64,000 bases of DNA from Oscillospiraceae bacterium (GCA_017429835.1 JAFROD010000042.1:1-64000); one strand, 5' to 3'. Counted from the stretch's first letter, positions 17,695 through 25,393 are shown. Notes: a model not told the origin generated them from the letters alone. Program-made: numbers and translations.

Positions 17695-20600
17695 TCAGGA
17701 AATGGTGAACGGAGCAGAGGCGAGCAGCTTGCCGTTGACGTAGATTTCCAGCGTGTAGCTGCCGGTGACGACAGTTCCGTCCTTTTCGGGCATCGGGATC
17801 GCGCTGGCATGACGGCGGCTGTACCACATGTCGTTCCATTGCATCGTTTTGACAGCGTCGGTCACGGCGTGTCCTTCCGCGTCGCGGATGACGTAGCTCA
17901 GACGGATCGTATCCGTCGATGCGTTGACCGCCTTGACCTCCAGACAGACCGCGATTTTGTCCGAGACGGAGAAATCCGTCTTCTTGTCGCTCAGATCGGT
18001 GTACTTCCAGTCCTCTTTCTCCGGAACTGTCCAGAGCGAAACGTAACCGCCCTCCATGGGCAGAGGCGCGTCAGGGTCAATGCCGTAGCTCTTAAAGTAC
18101 TGTGCGGGCGCGGTCTTGATACTGGTATTCGTCTCGCCGAACACGCGGGAAGAAGCGTCAGCGGCGGTCGTTGCGATCGAAATGGAGTATTCCGTATTGG
18201 GGATCAGGTCTTTCAGTACGGTGGAATTGCCGGTCACGGTGTTGCTTTCCGCGTCGGGCAGGTACTCAATATGGAAACTGCCGACCGCGTTATAGGTCAC
18301 GTACCAGCCGCCGGACGGAGCGCCTGCGGGGATATCCCACGCAAGCGTGACCGTGCCGTCATCGTTCGCGGTCGCTCTCAGGTTGTCAACGACGATCGGA
18401 TTGGCAGGGAGAACCAGCGTCTCGGGCTTGTCCATGCCTTTCGCGCTGACGGAGATCGTATAATCCCTCGCAAAATCGGGGAGATCGGAGATCGTGTACG
18501 CAGTCTCTTTGGAGGTACCCTCCTGCTTGTAATCGCCGGATTCGCAAAGAATCGTCCATTCTTCGGGGACGTTTTTGGTCGACTCCCACGTGATATGCAG
18601 ACTGTTGCCGTCAATCTCGACGATATCGAGATCGTTTGCCTCCACAAAGGGCAGCAGCTCGTATTCCACCGTGGTCGTGCCGGAGAGAAACACGTCTCCG
18701 GCGGCAGCCAGGGTAAAGGTATAGGACTCGCCCTGCGTCAGTCCGGTAATCAGGGCAGGGGTCGTATTGTCGTTTACGTCATAGGACTTGGCGCTGCTGC
18801 CGTCTTCATTCGCGTAGGAAATGATCCAGTACAGCGGCGTAGGGCCGACGTACTCGAACGAGAGCTGCACTTCGCCGTCCGTATCGCCGCGGCGGGCGGT
18901 AAACTCCGTGATTCTCGTCGCTTCCGGCGTGGTGCGCGTCAGGGAGGTGACACTCTCCGGAGTCAGCACGTGATAACGCGCCGCTTCAACGGTGATGGTA
19001 TAGGTCGTGTTCTCGCTCAGGGAGGAGAAGGTGTAGCGGTTGGAGACAACGTCGACGGGGTAGGCGTTGCCGTAGCTGTCGGTGCAGGTGACGTTGAATT
19101 TGTCCTGCGAATCCGTCGTGACGAGCTCAATGATCATTTCCTCGGTGTTGCAGGAAAGGACGTTGACCGCGTCCACCTGAACGAAGAGCCAGGTGACGAA
19201 GAAATAGCCGACTGCGGCGATTGCAAGCAGAAGCCCCAGAATCAGGAAGAACTTACCGACCTTACCGGAGCGGCGCGGTTCCTCTTCTTCCTCCGGATCT
19301 TCTTCTTGCCGGGCGGAGCCGTCGACGTACTCGCGGGAGACAGGCGCGGATTCCGCCTGCTCGTTCTGCGTCGATTCTGCCGTCGGGACTTCCATCTCGG
19401 GCTCAGGAAGCTCTTTGTTGACGACACGTTCGACCGAAGCGAGCAGTTCGTCCAGATTGATCTGGTCGGGGTCGAAGTCCTCGTCGATTTCCGCTTCTTC
19501 TTCAAAGCCTTCGCCGCTTCGTTCCTGCGGCTGCGGCTCAACCGGCTCCGCTTCCGGCGCGGACGTCGGCTCCAAAGGCTCCGGCACAGGCTCGGCGGGC
19601 TTTTCCGTCGGAGCAAAGACCGGGATCGCAATCGTCTTGTCGATGTCCTTTTCCGTACCCGCACCGGACAGGTCGGGCGTAAAGCTCTGACGGAAATCGT
19701 CGTCAAGCTGCTCGGCGTCGCTCATGCGGATCGGCTCCTCTTCCGGCTCTTCCTCCGCAGCTTCAGCGGCGATCGGCGTTTCGGCGGCAACGATCGGCGG
19801 GACGATCAGCGTGTCGGAGATCTCATTGCGCTGCATATACATGCAGATCGCCTGCTTCAGCTCCTCCGGCGACTGATAACGGTCTTCCGGTTTGAAGGCG
19901 CACGCCTTCAGAATGATCCCCGCGAGCTCGTAATCGGCGTAGATCGGGGTGGGCAGCGCCTTCCCGGTCATACGGAGCTTGTCTGCCATGCCTTCTCCGG
20001 TGTTTTCGTCTTCAAACGGGTCGTGGTTGCCGTTGTAGATTTTATAGAGTACCATGCCGAGCGAATACAAATCCATCGTTTTGTTGGGCGAGGACGTGAT
20101 ATCGGACAGCTCCGGCGCGGAATAGGCGCCGATGTATTCTTCCGGCAGACAGGCGTATTCCAAATCCTCCAGCGGGATCAGGCCCAGATCGCCGAGCATG
20201 AAACGACCCGACTGCGTCAGGAATACGTTTTCCGGCTTGATGTTTCCGAAAATATAGCCGGCTTCCCGGCAGGCGCTGACCGAGTCGCACAGATCAATGC
20301 CGAGATTGATCGCGCGCAGATTGGTGATCGCACCGTGGGAGAGCAGTTCATCGAGCGGGATATGGAACGGACGGAGTATGTAAACGTCATATCCCACGCC
20401 GGATTCTTTCGTTTCGACCTGATAATCCAGCGCTCCCGCAAAATAGCCGCTTTCTGCAAGCTTCCTGCCCGCGCTCAATTCCGCTTTGATGTCGTCGACG
20501 ACCTTGCCGTAGTATTTGTGTACTTCGGCCTCGTCTGCGTAAGCACCGGAAAGGATCATCGCGCGCACCTGACTGTCGGCGGCGGGGATCGAGAGCACCT

Positions 20601-20727
20601 TCAGGATAAACCGTTCCTCGGAGGAACCGCGGCGAAGAATAAAGCTTTTGCGTCCGTTATGCGGCGCGGTTTCCCTTTCGATCTGCATATCGTCCAGTAA
20701 AGGAGAGATCATTTTCAGATCGGACAT
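17695..20727 (-). CDS. Protein-kinase-like receptor with extracellular fibronectin III-type domains
   Basis: This 1010-residue protein has an N-terminal protein-kinase fold (about 15-310), an acidic Pro/Glu-rich linker, one membrane helix (about residues 495-520) and roughly four fibronectin III-like domains outside. The kinase lysine is probably in FILKVLSI and the metal-binding Asp in GDLGL, with SAPE present. The catalytic loop reads FGNIKPENVF, so the HRD Asp is replaced by Asn, and no glycine-rich loop is evident. It may be a pseudokinase or a weak kinase. The start MSDLKMISPL follows AAGGAGG. Only 32 bases separate it from oadA, so it may head the decarboxylase operon. Confidence 0.82.
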   Translation of the reverse strand: MSDLKMISPLLDDMQIERETAPHNGRKSFILRRGSSEERFILKVLSIPAADSQVRAMILSGAYADEAEVHKYYGKVVDDIKAELSAGRKLAESGYFAGALDYQVETKESGVGYDVYILRPFHIPLDELLSHGAITNLRAINLGIDLCDSVSACREAGYIFGNIKPENVFLTQSGRFMLGDLGLIPLEDLEYACLPEEYIGAYSAPELSDITSSPNKTMDLYSLGMVLYKIYNGNHDPFEDENTGEGMADKLRMTGKALPTPIYADYELAGIILKACAFKPEDRYQSPEELKQAICMYMQRNEISDTLIVPPIVAAETPIAAEAAEEEPEEEPIRMSDAEQLDDDFRQSFTPDLSGAGTEKDIDKTIAIPVFAPTEKPAEPVPEPLEPTSAPEAEPVEPQPQERSGEGFEEEAEIDEDFDPDQINLDELLASVERVVNKELPEPEMEVPTAESTQNEQAESAPVSREYVDGSARQEEDPEEEEEPRRSGKVGKFFLILGLLLAIAAVGYFFVTWLFVQVDAVNVLSCNTEEMIIELVTTDSQDKFNVTCTDSYGNAYPVDVVSNRYTFSSLSENTTYTITVEAARYHVLTPESVTSLTRTTPEATRITEFTARRGDTDGEVQLSFEYVGPTPLYWIISYANEDGSSAKSYDVNDNTTPALITGLTQGESYTFTLAAAGDVFLSGTTTVEYELLPFVEANDLDIVEIDGNSLHITWESTKNVPEEWTILCESGDYKQEGTSKETAYTISDLPDFARDYTISVSAKGMDKPETLVLPANPIVVDNLRATANDDGTVTLAWDIPAGAPSGGWYVTYNAVGSFHIEYLPDAESNTVTGNSTVLKDLIPNTEYSISIATTAADASSRVFGETNTSIKTAPAQYFKSYGIDPDAPLPMEGGYVSLWTVPEKEDWKYTDLSDKKTDFSVSDKIAVCLEVKAVNASTDTIRLSYVIRDAEGHAVTDAVKTMQWNDMWYSRRHASAIPMPEKDGTVVTGSYTLEIYVNGKLLASAPFTIS

Positions 20728-20767
20728 CGCATTCGCCTCCTTATAAAACTCCAAAATAATCAACTAT

Positions 20768-20796
20768 ATACTATGACATTTTTATAAAAAAATCAA
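20768..20796 (-). promoter_or_regulatory. Promoter of the kinase-like gene (and probably the oad operon)
   Basis: TTGATT (20796-20791) and TAGTAT (20773-20768) are 17 bases apart on the minus strand, back to back with the plus-strand promoter at 20805. Confidence 0.65.
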
Positions 20797-20804
20797 TAAC
20801 ATTC

Positions 20805-20833
20805 TTGTCATATTCTTAAGAAAATGATATGAT
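20805..20833 (+). promoter_or_regulatory. Sigma-A promoter of the zinc-ribbon/Ig-like gene
   Basis: TTGTCA and TATGAT are separated by 17 bases, about 70 bases before the start codon. Confidence 0.8.
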
Positions 20834-20902
20834 ATGAAAAATGGCGCAATATATGTAACATGAACAGGAAGGAGCAATGACGCAGGAACGCGTGAGAATT
20901 AT

Positions 20903-22075
20903 ATGGAAAACAAAGTGATTTGCTATTATTGCGGAACAATTTACGACGAATCGCGCGGGAAATGTCCGCTCTGCGGCAGCTCGGTTACGTCGGACGGCGA
21001 AGAGAGCCGTCCCGTCCAGCGCCGCCGCATCACGGACGAAGAGCGCAGAGAACGTCAGCGCGCCGCCAAGGGCAAGTATTCCGCCCCGAAGAAAAAGAAG
21101 ACGAAAAAGCTTGATCCCAAGCCGTTCCGGATCGCTGCGCTGGTATTTTTGATTCTGGCTGTGCTGGTCGTGTTCTACTTCATCGGCGATATGATCGGCT
21201 GGTGGCCCGGCCTGGAGGATCGGATCGTCCGCGAGGATATCTATCGTACCGACGCGAACGCCGACGCCTGCAAGACGCTGACGCTGGACAGGGATCGGCT
21301 CGAATTCACCGCGCCCGGTGAAAGCGCCGTTCTGACGGCAAGCGTCAACCTCGACTGCGGCAAAACCATGTACTGCGTCAGCAGCAACGAAAAGGTCGCA
21401 TCCGTATCCAATGATGCAAAGTCCGAGATCGGCACGGAGTTGAAATCCGCCGCATTTACCGTGACCGCCACCGGCTATGGCGAGGCGGAGCTCGAGATCA
21501 CCTGCGGCGATCAGACGCTGACCTGCACCGTGCGGTGCGTCGATCCCGAGGGAAATATTGTTCCGACGGACGTTTCAGAGCCTGATAACTATGAGCCGCA
21601 GCTCAATTACCCGATCGACGCGTCGCTTTACGCCAGGGGCGCGACGCTGATGCTGCGTGTGATGAATCTGCCGTCCGGCATGAAGGTGAATTGGACGAGC
21701 GACGACGTGACCGTTGCCAAGGTCAATCAAAACGGCATCGTGACCGCAATCAGCGGCGGCAAAACGATCGTGACCGCGCAGGTCGGCGATCAGATCGCGC
21801 AGGTGCTTATCCGCTGCACCTTCGGCGACCATGCCGACGACGGCGCGCATCTGAAGCTGACAGACGTTACGCTGTCTCTGGCGCGGACTGAGACCTTCAA
21901 CCTCTTCCTTTATGACGCCGACGGCGAACGCATTACGGATCTTACCTATACGATCGAAAAGCCGAACGTCTGCGAGATCAAAGACGGCGTCGTCACGCCG
22001 AAGAACTACGGCACGACGAACGTTACCGTAACGTACAACGGCAAGGAATACATCTGTATCGTCCGCGTGAGCTGA
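20903..22075 (+). CDS. Zinc-ribbon membrane protein with bacterial Ig-like domains
   Basis: This 390-residue protein starts with a zinc ribbon (CYYCGT and CPLCGS, residues 8-25), then a strongly basic Lys/Arg stretch, one membrane helix (about 75-97) and an exported part with Big_2-like repeats (LPSGMKVNWTSDDVTVAKVNQNGIVTAISGG, given here only as the region near residue 250). Cytosolic zinc ribbon plus outside Ig-like domains suggests a signal or scaffold role; no specific function is known to me. It is divergent from the kinase-like receptor gene with a 175-bp shared control region, so the two may be regulated together. Confidence 0.82.
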   Translation: MENKVICYYCGTIYDESRGKCPLCGSSVTSDGEESRPVQRRRITDEERRERQRAAKGKYSAPKKKKTKKLDPKPFRIAALVFLILAVLVVFYFIGDMIGWWPGLEDRIVREDIYRTDANADACKTLTLDRDRLEFTAPGESAVLTASVNLDCGKTMYCVSSNEKVASVSNDAKSEIGTELKSAAFTVTATGYGEAELEITCGDQTLTCTVRCVDPEGNIVPTDVSEPDNYEPQLNYPIDASLYARGATLMLRVMNLPSGMKVNWTSDDVTVAKVNQNGIVTAISGGKTIVTAQVGDQIAQVLIRCTFGDHADDGAHLKLTDVTLSLARTETFNLFLYDADGERITDLTYTIEKPNVCEIKDGVVTPKNYGTTNVTVTYNGKEYICIVRVS

Positions 22076-22080
22076 ATATG

Positions 22081-22110
22081 AAAAGCCGCCTGCAAATGCA
22101 GGCGGCTTTT
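22081..22110. terminator. Bidirectional terminator
   Basis: A 14-bp stem AAAAGCCGCCTGCA/TGCAGGCGGCTTTT with a two-base loop lies between the convergent zinc-ribbon and PAP2 genes. Confidence 0.93.
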
Positions 22111-22118
22111 CTATACAC

Positions 22119-22859
22119 TTATGCGTCTCTCCAGTTTTCCGTATCGTAGAACTTGCACAGCTTCGTGGTCATGAACCACTCGTTCAGTTTGCGGAACAGG
22201 TTTGGCAGCTTGGTGTATTTTCCGATGAGGTAGCAGATTTCCGCAAGCGCGACGCCGGAATAGACGTCCACGATGACGTGCTGCTTCGTATAGAGCGTGG
22301 AAACGAACACCATCAGAGAGCCGATCACGCAAAGCACGGCGTTGAGCGCTCTGAAACGCAGCTTCTTCGCCTCGAATATGTACCGCGTACCCAGCCACGC
22401 AATAAAGCAGTGGAGAGAAGGGAACAGATTGGTCGGGTCGTCCGTCCAGTAGATCACGCGGATCAGGAACGGGCCGAAGCCGGTGCCGATCGCATCGCCG
22501 GTCGGACGGTCGAGCGTGCTTGGCACTACGATAAAGCAGATCAGACAGACGAGCTTGCCGCAGAAATCGGCAGCGACGAGCCGGTATGCAGCTTCGGGGC
22601 TTTCTTTTGCCACCGTTGTGTAAAGGTAGAACCAGAAAGCGAAAGAAGCGATATAAGCGATCGCCCAGATGGGAGTATAGGGGAAGAGCGCGTCTCCGGC
22701 GGTTGTCCAGCGTGGCAACTGATCGATCGGAGTGCCAAGTCCGAATATGTAGAGGAAAAGCTTTGTCCCTGAGAAGGAGAGCAGGTTCATGATGCCGGTG
22801 ATTGCCAGCGGCAGGACGGCGTATGTAGGAATGACTCTTTGCAGAGTACGGCGAAGCAT
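22119..22859 (-). CDS. PAP2-family membrane phosphatase
   Basis: This 246-residue protein has about six membrane segments and the PAP2 motifs PTGDAIGTGFGPF, FPSLHCFIAW (the second-motif Ser and His) and TKQHVIVDVYSGVALAE (the third-motif His and Asp). It probably dephosphorylates or transfers a head group on a lipid phosphate in the membrane; undecaprenyl-pyrophosphate, phosphatidate and inositol-phosphoceramide-type substrates are all possible. The ATG follows GAGGTG. It has its own promoter and ends at the shared terminator. Confidence 0.88.
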   Translation of the reverse strand: MLRRTLQRVIPTYAVLPLAITGIMNLLSFSGTKLFLYIFGLGTPIDQLPRWTTAGDALFPYTPIWAIAYIASFAFWFYLYTTVAKESPEAAYRLVAADFCGKLVCLICFIVVPSTLDRPTGDAIGTGFGPFLIRVIYWTDDPTNLFPSLHCFIAWLGTRYIFEAKKLRFRALNAVLCVIGSLMVFVSTLYTKQHVIVDVYSGVALAEICYLIGKYTKLPNLFRKLNEWFMTTKLCKFYDTENWRDA

Positions 22860-22903
22860 GGTTTTTCACCTCAAATTGCACATTTTTCTGTAAAGCATAA
22901 CAA

Positions 22904-22931
22904 ATTATAACAAAAAAAATCTTTTTGTCAA
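22904..22931 (-). promoter_or_regulatory. Sigma-A promoter of the PAP2 gene
   Basis: TTGACA (22931-22926) and TATAAT (22909-22904) are separated by 16 bases on the minus strand, immediately after the terminator of the upstream cluster. Confidence 0.87.
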
Positions 22932-22934
22932 TAT

Positions 22935-22960
22935 AAAAGGGAGGCGCAAATGCGCCTCCC
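22935..22960 (-). terminator. Intrinsic terminator after the gtrA-like gene
   Basis: On the minus strand a 10-bp stem GGGAGGCGCA/TGCGCCTCCC with a two-base loop is followed by TTTT. Confidence 0.85.
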
Positions 22961-22965
22961 GTATC

Positions 22966-23445
22966 TTATTCTTCTTCCGGCGTCTCTTTTTCCTCACGGA
23001 ACGCGAAGAAGCGCTGCCCCAGATAGTTGAAACCGACGAACAGTACGGAGCCGCTGTAGGTCGCGATATAATCCGCCGCCGTCTTCTTTTCCGCAGCGAT
23101 CAGGCTCAGCCCGGAGAGCCATCCGTTTTCCGCGCCGGTCAGCAGGGGATAGATCACCAGCAGCGCGATCGCGTGGGAGAGAATATAGCAGACCGCGATG
23201 TTCAACGTAAATCGCAGGATCGCCTTCGCGTTGTCACCCTTGTACTTGAAGGTGAAGTAGCGGTTGAGGAAATAGCTCATCACGCTTGCAATCGCCGTGC
23301 TGATCGCCGAGGCGGGCAGCGGCGCGAGGGAAGTAAAGGCAAGCAGCAGCGCCTTCAGTCCTTCGCCGACGATCGTGTTCAGAACGCCGACCAGCAGAAA
23401 CTTCCAGAGTTTTTCGTCAAATAAGGATTTGATTTTATCTTTCAT
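22966..23445 (-). CDS. GtrA-family membrane protein
   Basis: This 159-residue protein has four membrane segments and GtrA features: LWKFLLVGVLNTIVGEGLKALL near the start, SYFLNRYFTFKYKGD in the middle and FNYLGQRFFAFRE at the C-terminus. GtrA proteins are thought to flip or support transfer of lipid-linked sugars to surface polymers. The start MKDKIKSLFD follows GGAG with 8-base spacing, rather than an ATG 18 bases upstream. It closes a three-gene minus-strand cluster with a small membrane protein and a lipoprotein. Confidence 0.88.
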   Translation of the reverse strand: MKDKIKSLFDEKLWKFLLVGVLNTIVGEGLKALLLAFTSLAPLPASAISTAIASVMSYFLNRYFTFKYKGDNAKAILRFTLNIAVCYILSHAIALLVIYPLLTGAENGWLSGLSLIAAEKKTAADYIATYSGSVLFVGFNYLGQRFFAFREEKETPEEE

Positions 23446-23463
23446 AAGCGTATCTCCGTGCAA

Positions 23464-23922
23464 TTACGGTTTTTCTGTTTCCCAGCATGTCCAGACGCTT
23501 CCGCCGCTGTCGACCGTAAAGATCGGCTTTCCGTCCGAACTGAGATAGCAGAGCGTGACGGTAAGAGCCGGTCTGCCGCAGCGCGCGGCGACGTCAAGCG
23601 CGATGCTGGCGGCATCCTGCCGAAAGGTTGCCGGCGCAAGTTCGCCTTCGTAGACGCTGCCGCCGTAGGCGCAGGCGGATTCATAGTTCAGCGCGGTTTC
23701 CTTGGAAAGCGTGAGAACGTCGGAAGCGGGGTCGTATGAGATTTGATAATCCGGCCACTGCTCCATCGCGTAACCTGCGATGTCAGAACTCGCCGCAGTT
23801 TCCTTCGTCGTATCCGGCTCTGTTTCGTCATAGACTGCAAGGAAGCGGACGACGAGAAAGACGCTGACTGCAATCAAAATGGCAAGGACGATCAGCAACG
23901 CGGCAATCAGCCATTTTTTCAT
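23464..23922 (-). CDS. Small membrane-anchored protein of unknown function
   Basis: This 152-residue protein has one N-terminal hydrophobic helix (about residues 3-27) and an exported domain of about 120 residues with paired cysteines and a C-terminal SGGSVWTCWETEKP. I do not recognise a family. The start MKKWLIAALL was chosen for its GAAGGTGAT site; a GTG 9 bases upstream overlaps that site. It lies 18 bases before the GtrA-like gene and 45 bases after the lipoprotein gene, so the three are probably one transcription unit, perhaps in envelope polymer metabolism. Confidence 0.72.
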   Translation of the reverse strand: MKKWLIAALLIVLAILIAVSVFLVVRFLAVYDETEPDTTKETAASSDIAGYAMEQWPDYQISYDPASDVLTLSKETALNYESACAYGGSVYEGELAPATFRQDAASIALDVAARCGRPALTVTLCYLSSDGKPIFTVDSGGSVWTCWETEKP

Positions 23923-23967
23923 TGGTATCACCTTCGGGAACTATTCTATCCGATATTCCCCGATTTG

Positions 23968-24471
23968 TCAAACGGCGTCCAACGTCGTATTTTCCAAAAG
24001 CTCCGCAAAGACGCCGCGATATGCTTTCTCGGCTCGCGCGTCGCAGGTGATCTGCAGGCTGTAGCCGTGCGTGCCGTCGAAGAAGAGCACGCCGGTGCAG
24101 ACTTCCTCGCCGTATTCTCCCGCCACGGTGCAGGAGTAGCGGTATTCCTCCTGCGGGAAGCGCGTGACGGTAACGGGCCGCAGCGATTCCTGCGTCCGTC
24201 CGGTCAGCATTTGGAATGCTTCGTCAGCGGAAGACGCGCTGACGGATTCCTTGCAGATCGTAAAGTCGTCGTGGACGTAAAAAACGCGCTGTCCGTCCTC
24301 AGTCATCGCCGCCATCACGGTATTCTCCGGCAAAGTCGCGTTCAGGCAGAAGGCGGGGATCGGCGGCATGTCGCAACTGTCTTTTACGCAGACACTGTCA
24401 TCTTCCTTGACAGAGCAGGCAGTAAATGATACAATTAAAAATAAGCACAGAATAACGACCAGTTTTTTCAC
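23968..24471 (-). CDS. Putative lipoprotein of unknown function
   Basis: This 167-residue protein has a signal peptide ending in a lipobox (SFTACSV, Cys at about residue 19), so the mature protein should be lipid-anchored outside. The mature part has several cysteines (VCVKDSCDMPP, CTVAGEYGEEVCTG) that could form disulfides. No family is recognised. The likely start is GTG at 24471, spaced 7 bases from GGAGG; the ATG at 24477 is too close to it. The start region overlaps the promoter of the divergent DUF1294 gene. Confidence 0.72.
   Translation of the reverse strand: MKKLVVILCLFLIVSFTACSVKEDDSVCVKDSCDMPPIPAFCLNATLPENTVMAAMTEDGQRVFYVHDDFTICKESVSASSADEAFQMLTGRTQESLRPVTVTRFPQEEYRYSCTVAGEYGEEVCTGVLFFDGTHGYSLQITCDARAEKAYRGVFAELLENTTLDAV
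24407..24435 (+). promoter_or_regulatory. Sigma-A promoter of the DUF1294 gene
   Basis: TTGACA and TACAAT are separated by 17 bases. The promoter lies inside the 5' end of the opposite-strand lipoprotein gene. Confidence 0.75.
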
Positions 24472-24501
24472 AATCATCCCTCCGAAAGGCGTTCATCAGT
24501 T

Positions 24502-24789
24502 ATGTTTTATGTCTATGCAGCCATTATTCTTATTATGAACGTGACCGCGTTTATCCTTATGTGGGTGGATAAACGCCGCGCACGGCACCGTGAAAAACGG
24601 ATTTCCGAACGCATGCTGTTTATTGTGACCGGGTTTTTCGGCGGACTTGGCGGCTGCCTTGCCATGTATGTGTTTCACCATAAGACCAGGCATATCCGGT
24701 TTGCGGTGGGATTCCCCATGCTCTTCCTGCTGCAGATTTATATCATTCTCATGCTGATTGATAAGAGAGTGATTCGGCTTCCATTCTGA
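24502..24789 (+). CDS. DUF1294 membrane protein
   Basis: This 95-residue protein has three hydrophobic segments and the DUF1294 pattern: VDKRRARHREKRISERMLF after the first helix, GFFGGLGGCLAMYVFHHKTRH in the middle. The function of the family is unknown. The ribosome binding site is weak. The gene ends 6 bases before the first copy of a terminator hairpin that was duplicated by the mobile element downstream. Confidence 0.87.
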   Translation: MFYVYAAIILIMNVTAFILMWVDKRRARHREKRISERMLFIVTGFFGGLGGCLAMYVFHHKTRHIRFAVGFPMLFLLQIYIILMLIDKRVIRLPF

Positions 24790-24795
24790 TCCAAA

Positions 24796-24827
24796 AAGAG
24801 AGGAACGGTTACGACCGTTCCTCTCTT
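24796..24827. repeat. Direct repeat, left copy: terminator hairpin flanking element 1
   Basis: A 32-bp sequence that is itself a hairpin (AAGAGAGGAACGGT pairing with ACCGTTCCTCTCTT) is repeated perfectly at 25080-25111. Before insertion the hairpin would have had A and T tracts on its two sides and served as a bidirectional terminator for DUF1294 and DUF896. Confidence 0.9.
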
Positions 24828-25079
24828 CAGCGTGTCGAAAAAACCTTTTCGACACGCTGACAGGCTGCCCAAAAGACCGGAAGACAAGCAACTCACGACC
24901 GTCGGCGTACAGAGGTACGGTAGGTCGTGAGTTGCGCAGTAAGTCAAAATTCTTGCAAAGCAAGCCTTTTTCAGCCCAAAAAGTCAAAAAATGTCCTTAT
25001 ATCCGTAAACGCTATAGTCAACGCACAGCACCAAAAATGCTTATCTGATTTTGACGGTTACGGACTTTTTGACAGCCTG
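24828..25079 (+). mobile_element. Miniature structured element, copy 1 (MITE-like)
   Basis: This 252-bp non-coding element fills the gap between DUF1294 and DUF896. It starts with a CAGCGTGTCG/CGACACGCTG hairpin (24828-24859). Next comes CAGGCTGCCCAAAAG, whose inverted partner CTTTTTGACAGCCTG ends the element at 25079, forming imperfect terminal inverted repeats. A long stem lies at 24889-24934 (CAACTCACGACC/GGTCGTGAGTTG) and a short CTTGC-GCAAG hairpin follows. A copy about 80 percent similar by eye lies inverted at 40043-40292. Both copies have the same ends and are flanked by direct repeats that are terminator-type hairpins. No open frame is credible, so mobilisation would need a transposase in trans. 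Confidence 0.8.
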
Positions 25080-25111
25080 AAGAGAGGAACGGTTACGACC
25101 GTTCCTCTCTT
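25080..25111. repeat. Direct repeat, right copy: terminator hairpin flanking element 1
   Basis: Perfect 32-bp copy of 24796-24827. It contains the last six codons and the stop of the DUF896 gene (25093-25111 on the minus strand), so the duplication kept that gene's C-terminus intact. The TTT that follows completes the plus-strand terminator. Confidence 0.9.
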
Positions 25112-25308
25112 TTATGCAGCTTCGTCTTCTTGCCGTCCGGCGTAACGATGTAGGTGTTTTCGAGCTGCGCGGTCAGATTGCGCTTGAACGCGTCGATGTA
25201 CCGCCGCCGCAGCATATCGCGTTCTTTCGTTTCCTCCTCGGTCAGCCCTTCGGACTTTGCCTTGTGCGCAAGCTCGTTGATCCTGCGGATCAGTTCGTCC
25301 ATGGTCAT
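25093..25308 (-). CDS. DUF896 (YnzC-like) protein
   Basis: This 71-residue protein matches DUF896: DELIRRINELAHKAKSEGLT, TEEETKERDMLRRRYIDAF, then FKRNLTAQLENTYIV. In Bacillus the relative YnzC is a small SOS-linked helical protein; the biochemical role is unknown. The start MTMDELIRRI is preceded by GGAG at 9 bases. The last codons (KREERS) lie inside the terminator stem that forms the right-hand direct repeat of the miniature element. Confidence 0.9.
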   Translation of the reverse strand: MTMDELIRRINELAHKAKSEGLTEEETKERDMLRRRYIDAFKRNLTAQLENTYIVTPDGKKTKLHKREERS

Positions 25309-25327
25309 TTTTATCAACTCCGCGGCT

Positions 25328-25356
25328 ATCATAGCGGGTTTTGCTGAATCTGTCAA
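25328..25356 (-). promoter_or_regulatory. Sigma-A promoter of the DUF896 gene
   Basis: TTGACA (25356-25351) and TATGAT (25333-25328) are 17 bases apart on the minus strand. Confidence 0.88.
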
Positions 25357-25364
25357 GAACGCAC

Positions 25365-25393
25365 TTGTCACAGCGGCGCGAAATGGCTATAAT
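25365..25393 (+). promoter_or_regulatory. Sigma-A promoter of the flavoprotein pair
   Basis: TTGTCA and TATAAT are separated by 17 bases. The site is back to back with the DUF896 promoter, only 8 bases between the two -35 hexamers. Confidence 0.87.

Noticed and set aside
17656..20700. Open frame of 1014 codons opposite the kinase-like gene
   Set aside because: Low-complexity Arg/Val/Asp/Phe-rich translation, exact antisense of a recognised protein; a shadow caused by codon bias.
22111..22881. Minus-strand frame of 256 codons overlapping the PAP2 gene
   Set aside because: The PAP2 frame carries the full catalytic motifs and a good start site; the other frame is Arg/His/Pro-rich without motifs.
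24496..24987. 163-codon minus-strand frame across the DUF1294 gene and element 1
   Set aside because: It spans a recognised gene and the mobile element in antisense and has no ribosome binding site or family motif.
24828..25079. Element 1 as an insertion sequence with its own transposase or as a CRISPR repeat
   Set aside because: Only 252 bp long, no credible coding frame and no regularly spaced repeats; it can at most be a non-autonomous element.
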